Of a stretch of 64,000 nt of DNA, positions 1 to 11,032 are shown in pieces. The DNA is from Duganella guangzhouensis (GTDB lineage: Bacteria; Pseudomonadota; Gammaproteobacteria; Burkholderiales; Burkholderiaceae_D): positions 343,556 through 407,555 of the forward strand of contig NZ_WKJK01000006.1 of the NCBI RefSeq assembly GCF_009674535.1, written 5' to 3'. Positions within the stretch are counted from its first letter, which is position 1; each line of letters starts with the position of its first letter. The position numbers and the translations under genes were made by a program. The notes beneath the pieces are model-generated. The model worked only from the letters and a program-made list of their open reading frames with translations, was not told the DNA's origin and searched no databases.

Positions 1-1
1 T

Positions 2-859
2 TCGGATGAGGAGCTGTCGCTGCAGGCTGAAATCGCTGTGGCGGCCGCGCGCCAGGCGCTGGACCGCGCCGGCAAGTCGCCGGCCGATATCGATATGGTG
101 CTGGTGGCCTGCTCGAATATGCAGCGCGCCTATCCGGCGATGGCGGTCGAGGTGCAGGGCGCGCTCGGCATCGATGGCTATGGCTTCGATATGAACGTGG
201 CCTGCTCATCGGCCACCTTCGGCATTCAGCAGGCGGTGGCGGCGGTACAGAGCGGCCAGGCGCGCGCGGTGCTGGTGCTGAATCCGGAAATCACGTCGGG
301 CCACCTGAACTGGCGCGACCGCGACAGCCACTTTATCTTTGGCGATGCCTGCACCGCGATCGTGGTCGAGGCCAAGGATACCGCCACCAGCGCGCATCAG
401 TGGGAAATCCTGGACAGCAAGCTGAAAACCAGCTTCTCCAACAATATCCGCAACAACTTCGGCTTCCTCAACCGCTTCGACGAAGACGGCGTCGGCCAGG
501 CCGACAAGCTGTTCCGCCAGCAGGGCCGCAAGGTGTTCAAAGACGTCTGCCCGATGGCGGCCGAGATGATCAAGGACACCATCGCCCACGCCGGCCTGGA
601 AGTGCCGCAGGTGAAGCGCTATTGGCTGCATCAGGCCAATCTGAATATGAATCTGCTGATCAGCCGTCTGGTGCTGGGCCGCGACGCCGAGCCGGGCGAA
701 GCGCCGGTGATCCTGGACGAATACGCCAACACTTCGTCGGCCGGCTCGGTGATCGCTTTCCACAAGTATTCGGACGATATGGCCAAGGGCGAGCTGGGCG
801 TGATCTGCTCCTTCGGCGCCGGCTATTCGATCGGCTGCGTGGTGGTCAAGCGCATCTGA
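2..859 (+). CDS. beta-ketoacyl-ACP synthase III (FabH-like), 5' truncated by window edge
   Basis: Condensing enzyme of the thiolase fold that joins an acyl-CoA starter to malonyl-ACP, or a specialised relative. The frame is open from base 2, so the true start lies upstream; 285 residues are visible. The catalytic triad can be read directly: Cys in [10 protein letters not shown] (codon 202-204), His in [10 protein letters not shown] (codon 629-631) and Asn in YANTSSAGS (codon 728-730). The C-terminal [12 protein letters not shown] strand is typical of FabH. The internal stretch [29 protein letters not shown] suits the long FabH-like group rather than the compact housekeeping FabH, so the in vivo substrate is uncertain. 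The next gene starts 17 bases downstream on the same strand. Confidence 0.9.
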   Translation, partial: SDEELSLQAEIAVAAARQALDRAGKSPADIDMVLVACSNMQRAYPAMAVEVQGALGIDGYGFDMNVACSSATFGIQQAVAAVQSGQARAVLVLNPEITSGHLNWRDRDSHFIFGDACTAIVVEAKDTATSAHQWEILDSKLKTSFSNNIRNNFGFLNRFDEDGVGQADKLFRQQGRKVFKDVCPMAAEMIKDTIAHAGLEVPQVKRYWLHQANLNMNLLISRLVLGRDAEPGEAPVILDEYANTSSAGSVIAFHKYSDDMAKGELGVICSFGAGYSIGCVVVKRI

Positions 860-876
860 TACAACGCGGTCGGGCC

Positions 877-2307
877 ATGGATTTCCTCCAGCTCGACACC
901 GGCGCCGCCGAGCCGCTGTACCGGCAAATCTATCTCCGCTTTCGCGGCGCCATCGCCGACGGGCTGCTGCAACCGGGCGACCGCATTCCGGCCGCGCGGG
1001 CGTTGGCGCTGGAACTGGGCCTGGCGCGCGGCACGGTGGAATCGGCCTACGCGCTGCTGGCGGCGGAAGGCTATGTGGAGGCACGCGGCCAGGCCGGCAC
1101 GGTGGTGACGCCGGCGCTGGCCCGCCATGCGCCCAACCCCAGCCGCGCGGCGGTCGCCACAGCCACCTCCACCACACCAGGCGCGGCGCCAGCGCACAAC
1201 GCGCTTTCCGCAGCCGCCTCCTCCACCCTGCCGTTCCAGATGGGCATCCCGGCGCTGGATGCCTTCCCGCGCAAGCTGTGGGCCAGGCTGGCCGCGCGTG
1301 CCGCCCGCGCCACCACGCCGGAAGATCTGATCTATCCACCGTGGGCCGGCCTGCCCGAACTGCGCATCGCCATCGCCACCTATCTGCAACTGGCGCGCGG
1401 CATCCACTGCGCGCCATCGCAGGTGTTCATCACCAGCGGCTACCGCAACAGCATGGAGCTGATCACGCGCGCCCTGCTGCGGCCGGGCGATGAGGTATGG
1501 GTCGAAGATCCCGGCTATCCGCCCACCAGCGCGCTGCTGGCCGCCGCCGGCATGCGACCGGCGCCGGTGCCGGTCGATAGCGAAGGCTTGATGGTCGCAC
1601 ACGGTATCGCCAGCGCGCCGCGCGCCAAGGCCGCCGTGGTGACACCGGCGCACCAGATGCCGCTGTGCGTCTCGCTGTCGCTGCCGCGCCGTCTGGCCTT
1701 GCTGGACTGGGCCGCGCGTTCCGGTGCCTGGATCGTCGAAGATGATTACGACGGCGAATTCCGCTACGTCAGCCGCCCGCTGCCCGCGCTGCAAAACCTG
1801 GACCACGCCGGCTGCGTGCTGTACTCCGGCACCTTCAGCAAGGTGCTGTTCCCTTCACTACGGCTGGCCTACCTGGTGGTGCCGCCGGCGCAGGTGGCGC
1901 GCTTTGAGGAAATCAGCCGCACCTTCGCCGCCAGCGGCCCGCTGCTGACCCAGCGCATCGTCACCGACTTTATCAACGAAGGCCACTTCGCCCGCCACAT
2001 CCAGCGCATGCGCCGCCTGTACGCCGAACGCCGCCAATTCGCCGCCGATGGATTGAGCGCAGCGCTGGCGCCGCAGATGCGGGTCGAGCCGCAACCGGGC
2101 GGCATGCACCTGGTGCTGCGCATGAAGGGCCGCCACACCGACCGCGCACTGGCGGCCCGCCTGCGCGAGCATGGCATGGCGGTGCACGCGCTGTCGCAGC
2201 GCGGCGTGTTGCCCACGGCGGCATCGGCGCTGCTGCTGGCCTTCACCAACATTGACAGCGAGGCGCGCGCCCGCGAGTTGGGCCAACGGATTCATGGCCT
2301 ACTCTGA
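877..2307 (+). CDS. MocR/PdxR-type transcriptional regulator (GntR HTH + aminotransferase domain)
   Basis: A 476-residue regulator with an N-terminal GntR winged helix (about residues 8-75, PLYRQIYLRFRGAI then LARGTVESAYALLAAEGYV) and a fold-type I aminotransferase domain (about 110-470). The PLP-binding lysine is Lys322 in SGTFSKVLFPS, and EDDYDGEF is the usual PLP-contact segment. The start is the ATG at 877 because the winged helix begins at once; the same frame is open far upstream within fabH, which I treat as fortuitous. MocR proteins normally control a neighbouring gene in response to PLP or an amino compound. The AhpD-like gene 78 bases downstream is the natural candidate target here. 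Confidence 0.92.
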   Translation: MDFLQLDTGAAEPLYRQIYLRFRGAIADGLLQPGDRIPAARALALELGLARGTVESAYALLAAEGYVEARGQAGTVVTPALARHAPNPSRAAVATATSTTPGAAPAHNALSAAASSTLPFQMGIPALDAFPRKLWARLAARAARATTPEDLIYPPWAGLPELRIAIATYLQLARGIHCAPSQVFITSGYRNSMELITRALLRPGDEVWVEDPGYPPTSALLAAAGMRPAPVPVDSEGLMVAHGIASAPRAKAAVVTPAHQMPLCVSLSLPRRLALLDWAARSGAWIVEDDYDGEFRYVSRPLPALQNLDHAGCVLYSGTFSKVLFPSLRLAYLVVPPAQVARFEEISRTFAASGPLLTQRIVTDFINEGHFARHIQRMRRLYAERRQFAADGLSAALAPQMRVEPQPGGMHLVLRMKGRHTDRALAARLREHGMAVHALSQRGVLPTAASALLLAFTNIDSEARARELGQRIHGLL

Positions 2308-2385
2308 ATCACTATTCTTGGCTCTTCACGACTAGTCCATAACAGCACACAATGAATCCATCGCAAACTAACGAAGGACATCATC

Positions 2386-2835
2386 ATGAGCAAGCGTCTG
2401 GAAGTATTCAAATTTGCGCCGCAAGCCTACAAGGGCTTCGGCATGGTCAAGGACTATGCGGCGTCGGCGCTGCCGGCCGAGCTGCTGGAACTGGTCTACC
2501 TGCGCGTCTCGCAAATCAACGGCTGCGCTTATTGCATCGACATGCATACCCGCGATCTGCTGAAACAGGGCGTGAAGATCGATAAAGTGGCGCTGGTGCC
2601 GGTGTGGGACGAAGCGGCCGCGCTGTTCAGCGAGCAGGAACGCGCCGCGCTGGCCTGGGCCGAGGTGGTGACCCGGGTCGAACAAAGCAAGGTGCCGGAC
2701 GCCGATTACCAGCAAGCGCTGTCGGTGCTGGGCGAACAGACGCTGGCCGACCTCACCGTCGCCATCGCGCTGATGAATGCCTTCAACCGCTTCGGCGTCA
2801 GCATGCGCATGCAGCCGGCGGCGCTGACGCTTTAA
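2386..2835 (+). CDS. carboxymuconolactone decarboxylase/AhpD family protein
   Basis: A 149-residue all-helical protein of the AhpD-like family. The redox motif is visible as Cys47-x2-Cys50-x3-His54 within NGCAYCIDMH, so a peroxidase or thiol-disulfide role is likely. An upstream Glu (ELLELVYLRVSQ) completes the usual proton relay. The ATG at 2386 is preceded by AAGGACATC, a good Shine-Dalgarno site. It follows the MocR gene on the same strand, an association often seen between MocR regulators and AhpD-like proteins, though the pair is more commonly divergent. The physiological peroxide substrate cannot be told from sequence. Confidence 0.9.
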   Translation: MSKRLEVFKFAPQAYKGFGMVKDYAASALPAELLELVYLRVSQINGCAYCIDMHTRDLLKQGVKIDKVALVPVWDEAAALFSEQERAALAWAEVVTRVEQSKVPDADYQQALSVLGEQTLADLTVAIALMNAFNRFGVSMRMQPAALTL

Positions 2836-2905
2836 GGCATTTTAACAAGGGGCTGTGTTACGCTAAGGGTTTCTCGTATCTTTTTTGACAAGGAACCCCG
2901 CACGC

Positions 2906-4633
2906 ATGCCCCACAATATCAGCCTGATTACCACCATCGCCGCCGCACTCGGAGCCGGTCTCCTGTTCGGTTATCTTGCAACACGTCTCAGGCTACCGGC
3001 ATTGGTGGGATATCTGGCTGCGGGCATCATCATCGGCCCGGCCACGCCGGGCTATGTGGCCGATGCCGCGCTGGCCGGCCAGTTGGCCGAAATCGGCGTG
3101 ATGCTGATGATGTTCGGGGTCGGCCTGCACTTCTCGCTGGATGATTTGTGGGACGTGCGCAAGGTGGCGCTGCCCGGCGCCGTGCTGCAGATCGCGGTCG
3201 CCACCGCGCTGGGCATGGGCCTGGCCCACTTCTGGGGCTGGACCATCGGCGGTGGCCTGGTGTTCGGTCTGGCGCTGTCGGTGGCCAGCACGGTGGTGCT
3301 GCTGCGCGCGCTGGAGGAACGCGGCATCCTCGATACCTTCAACGGCCGCATCGCGGTCGGCTGGCTGGTGGTGGAAGACCTGGTGACCGTGCTGGTGCTG
3401 GTGCTGCTGCCGGCGCTGGCCGGATCGCTGGGCGGCGTCGCCCCCGATGCGGCCCACGGCGGCCATGGCGGCGATAGCAGCCTGTGGGCCACGCTGGCGC
3501 TGACGCTGGGCCAGGTCGGCGCTTTCATCGTGCTGATGCTGGTGGTCGGCCGCAAGCTGTTCCCGTGGATTCTGTGGCAGGTGGCGCGCACCGGCTCGCG
3601 CGAGCTGTTCACGCTGTGCGTGATCGCGGCCGCCGTCGGCATCGCCTACGCCTCCACCCACTACTTCGGCGTGTCGTTCGCGCTGGGTTCCTTCTTCGCC
3701 GGCATGGTGCTGCGCGAATCGGCGCTGGCGCACCGCGCCGCCGAGGAATCGCTGCCGCTGCGCGATGCGTTCGCGGTGCTGTTCTTCGTGTCGGTCGGCA
3801 TGCTGTTCGAGCCATCGATCCTGCTGGAACAGCCACTCAAGCTGCTGGCGGTGGTGGCCATCATCGTGATCGGCAAATCGGTGGCGGCCTTCCTGCTGGT
3901 GCTGCTGCTGCGCTACCCGGCCAAGACCGCGCTGATGGTGTCGGCCAGCCTGGCGCAGATCGGCGAATTCTCCTTCATCCTGGCGGCGCTGGGCCTGTCG
4001 CTGAAGCTGATGCCGGTGGAGGGCCAAAGCCTGATCCTGGCCGGCGCCATCATCTCGATCGCGCTCAATCCGATCGTGTTCCGCGTCACCAAACCGCTGG
4101 AACGCTGGCTCGGTAACAACCCGGGCCTGGCGGCCAGGTTCGAGCGCCCGGCCGACCCGCTGGCCGAGCTGCCGATGACCACCCCGCACGAACATCTGCG
4201 CGGCCAGGTGGTACTGGTCGGTTACGGCCGCGTGGGCCGCCGCATCGCCGCCGCGCTGAAGGCACAAGGCATCTCCTACGTGGTGGCGGAGCAGAACCGC
4301 GAAGTGGTCGATCAACTGCGCAAGGACGGCGTGCCGGCAGTGGCCGGCAATGCCGGCGAGCCGACGGTGCTGATCCAGGCCCACATCGCCCATGCCGCGA
4401 TGCTGGTGATCGCGACGCCGGACACCTTCCACGTGCGCGCCATGATCGAAACCGCGCGCGCGCTCAACCCCAACATCAAGACCGTGGTGCGCACCCACAA
4501 CGATGCGGAAGCGGAGCTGCTGCGCAGCGAGCGCGCTGGCGAGATCTTCATGGGCGAGCAGGAACTGGCCAAAGGCATGACGGCCTATGTATTATCGAGC
4601 CTGGCCAACCAGCAGACCCACACGCACCATTGA
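2906..4633 (+). CDS. monovalent cation:proton antiporter, CPA2 family (YbaL/KefB-like)
   Basis: An integral membrane antiporter of about 575 residues with some 12 hydrophobic segments (Na_H exchanger domain, residues 5-400) followed by a cytosolic TrkA-N/RCK nucleotide-binding domain starting near residue 430 (VVLVGYGRVGRRIAAALKAQG). It probably exchanges K+ or Na+ for protons under NAD(H) or ligand control. The ATG at 2906 was chosen because AAGGA lies 11 bases upstream; an in-frame TTG at 2885 would overlap that site. YbaL itself carries this two-domain layout. The stop overlaps the start of the next gene (TGATG), implying translational coupling. Confidence 0.92.
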   Translation: MPHNISLITTIAAALGAGLLFGYLATRLRLPALVGYLAAGIIIGPATPGYVADAALAGQLAEIGVMLMMFGVGLHFSLDDLWDVRKVALPGAVLQIAVATALGMGLAHFWGWTIGGGLVFGLALSVASTVVLLRALEERGILDTFNGRIAVGWLVVEDLVTVLVLVLLPALAGSLGGVAPDAAHGGHGGDSSLWATLALTLGQVGAFIVLMLVVGRKLFPWILWQVARTGSRELFTLCVIAAAVGIAYASTHYFGVSFALGSFFAGMVLRESALAHRAAEESLPLRDAFAVLFFVSVGMLFEPSILLEQPLKLLAVVAIIVIGKSVAAFLLVLLLRYPAKTALMVSASLAQIGEFSFILAALGLSLKLMPVEGQSLILAGAIISIALNPIVFRVTKPLERWLGNNPGLAARFERPADPLAELPMTTPHEHLRGQVVLVGYGRVGRRIAAALKAQGISYVVAEQNREVVDQLRKDGVPAVAGNAGEPTVLIQAHIAHAAMLVIATPDTFHVRAMIETARALNPNIKTVVRTHNDAEAELLRSERAGEIFMGEQELAKGMTAYVLSSLANQQTHTHH

Positions 4634-5415
4634 TGGAACGACGTCCTACCCGCCGCGCACTACTCCTTTCCGCTCTGATCGCGCTGCTGCCCACGGCGGA
4701 CGCGCATGCGGCCGATGGCAGCGAGATCCCGATGCTGATCGCCGAACAGGTGGACGCCAGCGGCCAGCGGCTGCCCACGCCACCGCTGATGACGGCGGTG
4801 GTGCAGGCAGTGGCCGCCGAGTCGGGGCTGAAGCTGGTGCTGCGCCCCTATCCATGGCGGCGCGCGCAAATGATGGCGGAAAACGGCGAAGGTCTGCTGT
4901 TCGGCGCCGCCATCACGCCGGAGCGCCTGCAAACGCTGGATTTCAGCAAACCGCTGTACGTGGTCAATCAATGGCTGGTCTCGACCGAGCGCGCGCCGCT
5001 CAACTTCCAGCAGTGGGACGACTTGCGCGGCAAGGTGATTTCGATCAGCAGCGGCAGCAAATTTGGCCCGGCCTTCGAAGAGCGCAGGGACAAGCTGTTC
5101 CGGGTTGAGCAAAATGCCCCATCGGCCAGCAGCCGCCTGAAAATGCTCAGCGCCCACCACGTCGACGCGGTGCTGCTGGTGAGCTTCCGCACCGCCCCCC
5201 AGTTCACCACCAGCCTGAATTGCGCCTTCAGCGGCGGCGAACGCTTGCTGGTATCGGACAAGCCGGTCGGCAGCGAGCCGGTGCTGATCGCGGTGCCGAA
5301 GACGCCGGCGCTGGCCAGCCTGCTGCCGGCGCTGAACGGCGCCATCGAGCGCCTGACCAAATCGGGCCGCATCCAGAAGCTGCTGGACGAACGCGCCCAG
5401 CAAAGCGGCTGCTGA
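4633..5415 (+). CDS. periplasmic substrate-binding-type protein (SBP_bac_3 family)
   Basis: A 260-residue protein with a Sec signal peptide (positively charged MERRPTRR, hydrophobic core ALLLSALIALLPTADAHAA) followed by a type II periplasmic binding-protein fold. The pattern of an early LRPYPWRRAQMMAENGEGLLFGAAITPERLQTLDFSKPLY stretch resembles the amino-acid binding family (PF00497) as found in stand-alone betaproteobacterial proteins. No ABC permease or ATPase gene is adjacent, so a sensing role rather than transport is possible. Its ATG overlaps the antiporter stop codon, so the two are co-translated. It ends one base before the convergent fadH stop codon. Ligand unknown. Confidence 0.82.
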   Translation: MERRPTRRALLLSALIALLPTADAHAADGSEIPMLIAEQVDASGQRLPTPPLMTAVVQAVAAESGLKLVLRPYPWRRAQMMAENGEGLLFGAAITPERLQTLDFSKPLYVVNQWLVSTERAPLNFQQWDDLRGKVISISSGSKFGPAFEERRDKLFRVEQNAPSASSRLKMLSAHHVDAVLLVSFRTAPQFTTSLNCAFSGGERLLVSDKPVGSEPVLIAVPKTPALASLLPALNGAIERLTKSGRIQKLLDERAQQSGC

Positions 5416-5416
5416 T

Positions 5417-7495
<2,079 letters not shown>

Positions 7496-7552
7496 CTAAA
7501 GTCCGCGCGTGCTGCTCTTGTATTCTGCCACCCTTTACCGTACGCTGGCCAA

Positions 7553-8167
7553 ATGATGCGATTCCTTCTGTTTTTGTTGTTAGGTGTGAGTGCCGCGATG
7601 GCCACGGCGCAGGCACCCAAGCTTGATCTGCCCAAGCTGGAGGTATCGGTCAATCGCGTGGAGCAGGACGGCCAGCATATGTATGAGGTCAACGCCATCG
7701 GCTACGTGGCGGCGCCGCTGCCCAAGGTGTGGCGCATCCTGACCGGCTACGAACGCATGTCGGAATTCGTGCCGGACATGGAGTCGTGCAAAGTCCTGTC
7801 CCGCAATGGCAATGAAGTCATCATCGAACAATTCGGCGTGGCGCGTTTTCTGTTCATGTCACGTACCATCCACCTGATTGTGAAGGCGGTCGAGCAGCCG
7901 ATGTCGGCGATCGACATCTCGCTGATCTCGGGCGACATGAAGCATTATGAATCGCGCTGGGAGCTGGTGCCGGTGCCGGAAAGCGGCGGCACCAAAATTG
8001 TCTATCGCGGCCGGCTGATGCCAAACTTCTACGTGCCCGGCATCCTCGGCAACAAGCTGGTGAAAAGCGATATCGAGCGCATGATGAGCGCCGTGCTGGC
8101 GCGCCTCGACCGCAAGGACGCGCCCAAAGTGGAAGCTATTCCACAACCGCAGTCGGGCAGCAATTAA
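7553..8167 (+). CDS. SRPBCC (START/Bet v 1-fold) family protein with signal peptide
   Basis: A 204-residue protein with an N-terminal hydrophobic leader (MMRFLLFLLLGVSAAMATAQA), so probably periplasmic. The rest fits the polyketide cyclase/COQ10-like SRPBCC fold: GYVAAPLPKVWRILTGYERMSEFVPDMESCKVL is the hallmark helix-grip start and the C-terminal helix KSDIERMMSAVLARLDR closes the cavity. Such proteins bind hydrophobic ligands. No ligand or partner can be assigned. It is divergent from fadH and convergent with the next gene, nine bases apart. Both tails carry the word GAATTAAGCC or a close variant, which may fold but shows no T-tract. Confidence 0.8.
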   Translation: MMRFLLFLLLGVSAAMATAQAPKLDLPKLEVSVNRVEQDGQHMYEVNAIGYVAAPLPKVWRILTGYERMSEFVPDMESCKVLSRNGNEVIIEQFGVARFLFMSRTIHLIVKAVEQPMSAIDISLISGDMKHYESRWELVPVPESGGTKIVYRGRLMPNFYVPGILGNKLVKSDIERMMSAVLARLDRKDAPKVEAIPQPQSGSN

Positions 8168-8176
8168 GCCGGCGAA

Positions 8177-8629
8177 TTAAGCCAAATACGTATCCTGCGA
8201 CCGCAGCTCGGCAAAGTTTTCCAGGCTGCCGATCTTGATCAGCACCGGATTCAAACTCAGCTGCGCCTGCATGGCGCGCCAGGCGAACTGCCATTCCTGC
8301 TCATGCGCCTCGGCGGCGGTCTTGGTGAAGGCCGCGCCCAGCGCCGCGCGCGTGCCGTATTCGATCGCGCCATCAATGCCGGCCCAGCTTGGCAAGGTGC
8401 GCTGCACGGCGCGGTGGATGCGCTCGCCGAATTCCTCGGTGTTATGGATGATCAGGCAAGCGTCGGCCGAGAAGGTCTCAAACAGCTTGCGGTCCCAGGC
8501 CTGGGAAAAGCTCAGCGTCAGGCAATGGTTGGCCGGACGCAGGATGAATTGGCCCTGGGTCAGCGCCAGTTCCAGGTCTTCGCGCACGCCGTAGCGGTAC
8601 AGGGTGGGCGGGCGTTGGTAGTCGTGCAT
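8177..8629 (-). CDS. conserved hypothetical protein
   Basis: A 150-residue soluble protein starting MHDYQRPPTLYRYGVREDLELAL. I do not recognise a named family. The sequence is rich in aromatic residues and has no signal peptide or membrane segment. The ATG at 8629 is preferred over an upstream start at 8689 because the latter would overlap the end of the DUF2721 gene by 40 bases and GTGAGAA lies just before 8629. It follows the DUF2721 gene by about 20 bases on the same strand and may be co-transcribed with it. Confidence 0.72.
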   Translation of the reverse strand: MHDYQRPPTLYRYGVREDLELALTQGQFILRPANHCLTLSFSQAWDRKLFETFSADACLIIHNTEEFGERIHRAVQRTLPSWAGIDGAIEYGTRAALGAAFTKTAAEAHEQEWQFAWRAMQAQLSLNPVLIKIGSLENFAELRSQDTYLA

Positions 8630-8649
8630 GATGTTCTCACAAAAAAAGT

Positions 8650-9099
8650 TTAACGCTTGCGGCGGACGTGACGCTGGGAACGCATCCACGCCGACGCAAT
8701 AAAGATTTCGCGCAGCAGGGCAACAAAGCTGCCGACCAGACAGAGCACCGCCACCACAAAGGTGCCGGCTATGTATTTGTCAAAACCGAAATTGGTGACA
8801 TCGCCCAGGAACAGCATCGTCACAATCACGCACACCATCAAGCCACAGGCGGTCGACAGGAAGATCGAGATATTGATCAGGTGCGAGCGGCGGTACAGCA
8901 CGTCCAGCTCATTCAGATAGGCATCGCTATACGCCACATCCAGCCGGTCTTCCAGCACCCGCGAACGGTCGATGATGCGTGCCAGCCGGTTGGTCAGCAC
9001 GATCAGGTTGGTACATACGCCCGACAGCAGGAAGACCGGCGCGATCGCCAGTTGAATGATGTGACCGATATCTCCGGTCTGGATGTTCATGATTGCCAT
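8650..9099 (-). CDS. DUF2721 domain-containing membrane protein
   Basis: A 149-residue inner-membrane protein. Three hydrophobic segments are visible: IIQLAIAPVFLLSGVCTNLIVL near the N-terminus, then ISIFLSTACGLMVCVIVTMLFL and YIAGTFVVAVLCLVGSFVALL. The segment TNRLARIIDRSRVLEDRL between the first two is characteristic of the DUF2721 family, whose function is not known. Either ATG 9099 or ATG 9090 could serve as start; neither has a strong ribosome-binding site. The gene lies between pip and the small conserved gene, all on the minus strand. Confidence 0.85.
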   Translation of the reverse strand: MAIMNIQTGDIGHIIQLAIAPVFLLSGVCTNLIVLTNRLARIIDRSRVLEDRLDVAYSDAYLNELDVLYRRSHLINISIFLSTACGLMVCVIVTMLFLGDVTNFGFDKYIAGTFVVAVLCLVGSFVALLREIFIASAWMRSQRHVRRKR

Positions 9100-9135
9100 G
9101 CGATTTATTCTTATCGATTAGTTCATAGTTTAACA

Positions 9136-9155
9136 GCCCGCGTCCCCGGCGGGCT
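9136..9155 (-). terminator. GC-rich stem-loop after pip
   Basis: AGCCCGCGTCCCCGGCGGGCT folds into a stem of about seven pairs between pip and the DUF2721 gene. In the direction of pip transcription the stem is preceded by AAAAAA and followed only by TGTTAAACT, so it is an imperfect intrinsic terminator. The T-run is on the plus strand, where no gene precedes it. Confidence 0.35.
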
Positions 9156-9159
9156 TTTT

Positions 9160-10116
9160 TCAGGCAAAACCGCGATGGCGCTTGAACTGTTCGGTGGCGG
9201 CCACCAGCGCGCGCGAGATGCCTTTTTCCATGGCGCCATGGCCGGCGTCCGGTATCATCTTCAGCACGGCTCCAGGCCAAGCCTGATGCAAGCGCCATGC
9301 CGACACCGGCGGGCAGATCACGTCATAGCGACCCTGCACGATCACCACCGGCAGGTGGGCGATGCGGTCGATATTGTTGATCAGCTGCTCGTCGCTGAAG
9401 AAGCCCAGATTGGCCATGTAATGCGATTCCAGCCGGCCGACGCCCAGGTCCAGCGCGTCCGACGGCGGATCCTCGGCCTGCGGCAGCAGGAACACGCGGC
9501 GTCCCTCGAAGCGGCTCCAGGCGCGCACCGCCGGCCAGTGCACGGCCGGGTCGTCGCTCATGATGCGTTTGACATAAGCCTGCAGCAGATCGCCGCGCTC
9601 CGCCTGCGGAATCGGCTCGACGAACTCGGCATGCACCTCGGGGTGGAACCAGCGCGCACCATCCAGGAACCAGTCGATCTCCGCCTTGGTGCACAGGAAC
9701 ACGCCGCGCAGCACGAAGCCGAGGCAATGCTCCGGATGGGCCTGGCCGTAAGCCAGCGCCAGCGTCGAGCCCCAGGAACCGCCAAACACCAGCCATTGTT
9801 CGATACCGCACATCACGCGCAGCTTTTCGATATCGTCGATCAGCAGCTGGGTAGTGTTGTTGCGGCACTCGCCCAGCGGAGTCGACTTGCCGGCGCCGCG
9901 CTGGTCGAACAGGATCACCCGGTACTGTTCCGGATCGAAGAAGCGGCGGTGCTGCGGCGACAGGCCGGCACCCGGGCCGCCGTGCAGGAAAATCACCGGG
10001 ATGCCGTTCGGATTGCCCACTTCCTCCCAGTAAATGGTGTGCACATCGTCGACCGCCAGCATGCCGTGACGGGACGGCGCGATCGGCGGGAACAGGGTGG
10101 AAGATGGGTCGAACAT
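9160..10116 (-). CDS. pip: prolyl aminopeptidase (proline iminopeptidase)
   Basis: A 318-residue alpha/beta hydrolase of peptidase family S33 that releases N-terminal proline from peptides in the cytosol. The oxyanion motif HGGPGAG, the nucleophile Ser in GGSWGS, the Asp region QGRYDVICPP and the His in DAGHGA are all visible. The ATG at 10116 was selected because AAGGATAGCC precedes it; the in-frame ATG at 10134 lacks such a site. Length matches the family norm of 310-320. It lies downstream of the phaB terminator and is likely its own unit. Confidence 0.95.
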   Translation of the reverse strand: MFDPSSTLFPPIAPSRHGMLAVDDVHTIYWEEVGNPNGIPVIFLHGGPGAGLSPQHRRFFDPEQYRVILFDQRGAGKSTPLGECRNNTTQLLIDDIEKLRVMCGIEQWLVFGGSWGSTLALAYGQAHPEHCLGFVLRGVFLCTKAEIDWFLDGARWFHPEVHAEFVEPIPQAERGDLLQAYVKRIMSDDPAVHWPAVRAWSRFEGRRVFLLPQAEDPPSDALDLGVGRLESHYMANLGFFSDEQLINNIDRIAHLPVVIVQGRYDVICPPVSAWRLHQAWPGAVLKMIPDAGHGAMEKGISRALVAATEQFKRHRGFA

Positions 10117-10151
10117 GGCTATCCTTGGGAACATTGATAGCAGATTGTACG

Positions 10152-10184
10152 AAAAAAAAGCCAGGATCGCGAACGATCCTGGCT
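10152..10184 (-). terminator. rho-independent terminator of phaB
   Basis: On the minus strand, AGCCAGGATCG and CGATCCTGGCT form a perfect 11-bp stem around a four-base loop and run into eight consecutive T residues. It lies 24 bases after the phaB stop codon. Confidence 0.93.
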
Positions 10185-10207
10185 CTTCCGTAGCGGTGGT
10201 GCCGCGC

Positions 10208-10948
10208 TTAAGACATGTGCTGGCCGCCGTTGATGGCGATGTTGGAGCCGGTCACGAAGGCCGCCTCGTCCGACGACAGGTAGGCCACCAGGCCCGCCAC
10301 TTCTTCCGGTTTGCCCAGGCGGCCCATCGGAATTTGCGGCACGATCTTGGTGTCGAGCACGTCCTGCGGGATTTCCATCACCATCTTGGTGCCGATATAG
10401 CCTGGCGAGATGGTATTGACGGTTACGCCCTTCTTGGCCACTTCCAGCGCCAGCGCCTTGGTGAAGCCGTGCATGCCGGCCTTGGCGGCCGAATAGTTGG
10501 TCTGGCCGAACGCGCCCTTTTGGCCGTTGACCGACGAAATATTGATGATGCGGCCCCAGCCGCGCTCAACCATGCCGTCGCACACCGGCTTGGTCAGGTT
10601 GAACACCGAATCCAGATTGGTCTTGATGACCGCGTCCCAATTCACCTTGTCCATTTTCTTGAAGGTCATGTCGCGTGTGATACCGGCGTTGTTCACCAGC
10701 ACATCCACCGGACCAATATCCTTTTCGATCGCTGCGATGCAGGTTTGTGCGGAGTCATAGTCGGCCACATCGCACGGGTAGGCGCGGAAGTTGTAGCCTT
10801 GGTCACGGGTAGTGGCCAGCCATTGTTCGACCTTCGGATTGCCAGGGGAATACGTGGTGACGACGCAATAGCCTAGCGCTGACAGCTTGAAACAAATCGC
10901 TTCACCCAGACCACCCATGCCACCGGTTACCAATGCCACTCTTGCCAT
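10208..10948 (-). CDS. phaB: acetoacetyl-CoA reductase
   Basis: A 246-residue short-chain dehydrogenase that reduces acetoacetyl-CoA to (R)-3-hydroxybutyryl-CoA with NADPH, the second step of polyhydroxybutyrate synthesis. Visible motifs are VALVTGGMGGLGEAIC (cofactor), NNAG, the catalytic Ser in IINISSVNGQKGAFGQ and YxxxK in NYSAAKAGMHGF. The FGQTNYSAAK context is characteristic of PhaB rather than FabG. ATG 10948 is preceded by AAGGGGACGAAA. It follows phaA by about 84 bases on the same strand; the polymerase phaC is not in the window. Confidence 0.95.
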   Translation of the reverse strand: MARVALVTGGMGGLGEAICFKLSALGYCVVTTYSPGNPKVEQWLATTRDQGYNFRAYPCDVADYDSAQTCIAAIEKDIGPVDVLVNNAGITRDMTFKKMDKVNWDAVIKTNLDSVFNLTKPVCDGMVERGWGRIINISSVNGQKGAFGQTNYSAAKAGMHGFTKALALEVAKKGVTVNTISPGYIGTKMVMEIPQDVLDTKIVPQIPMGRLGKPEEVAGLVAYLSSDEAAFVTGSNIAINGGQHMS

Positions 10949-11032
10949 TTTCGTCCCCTTCTTAATGAAAACCAAAATCGGAGTGCGGCCCGAAGCGATG
11001 CCGGGCCGCCAGATCTGTCTTACTCGTGTTCC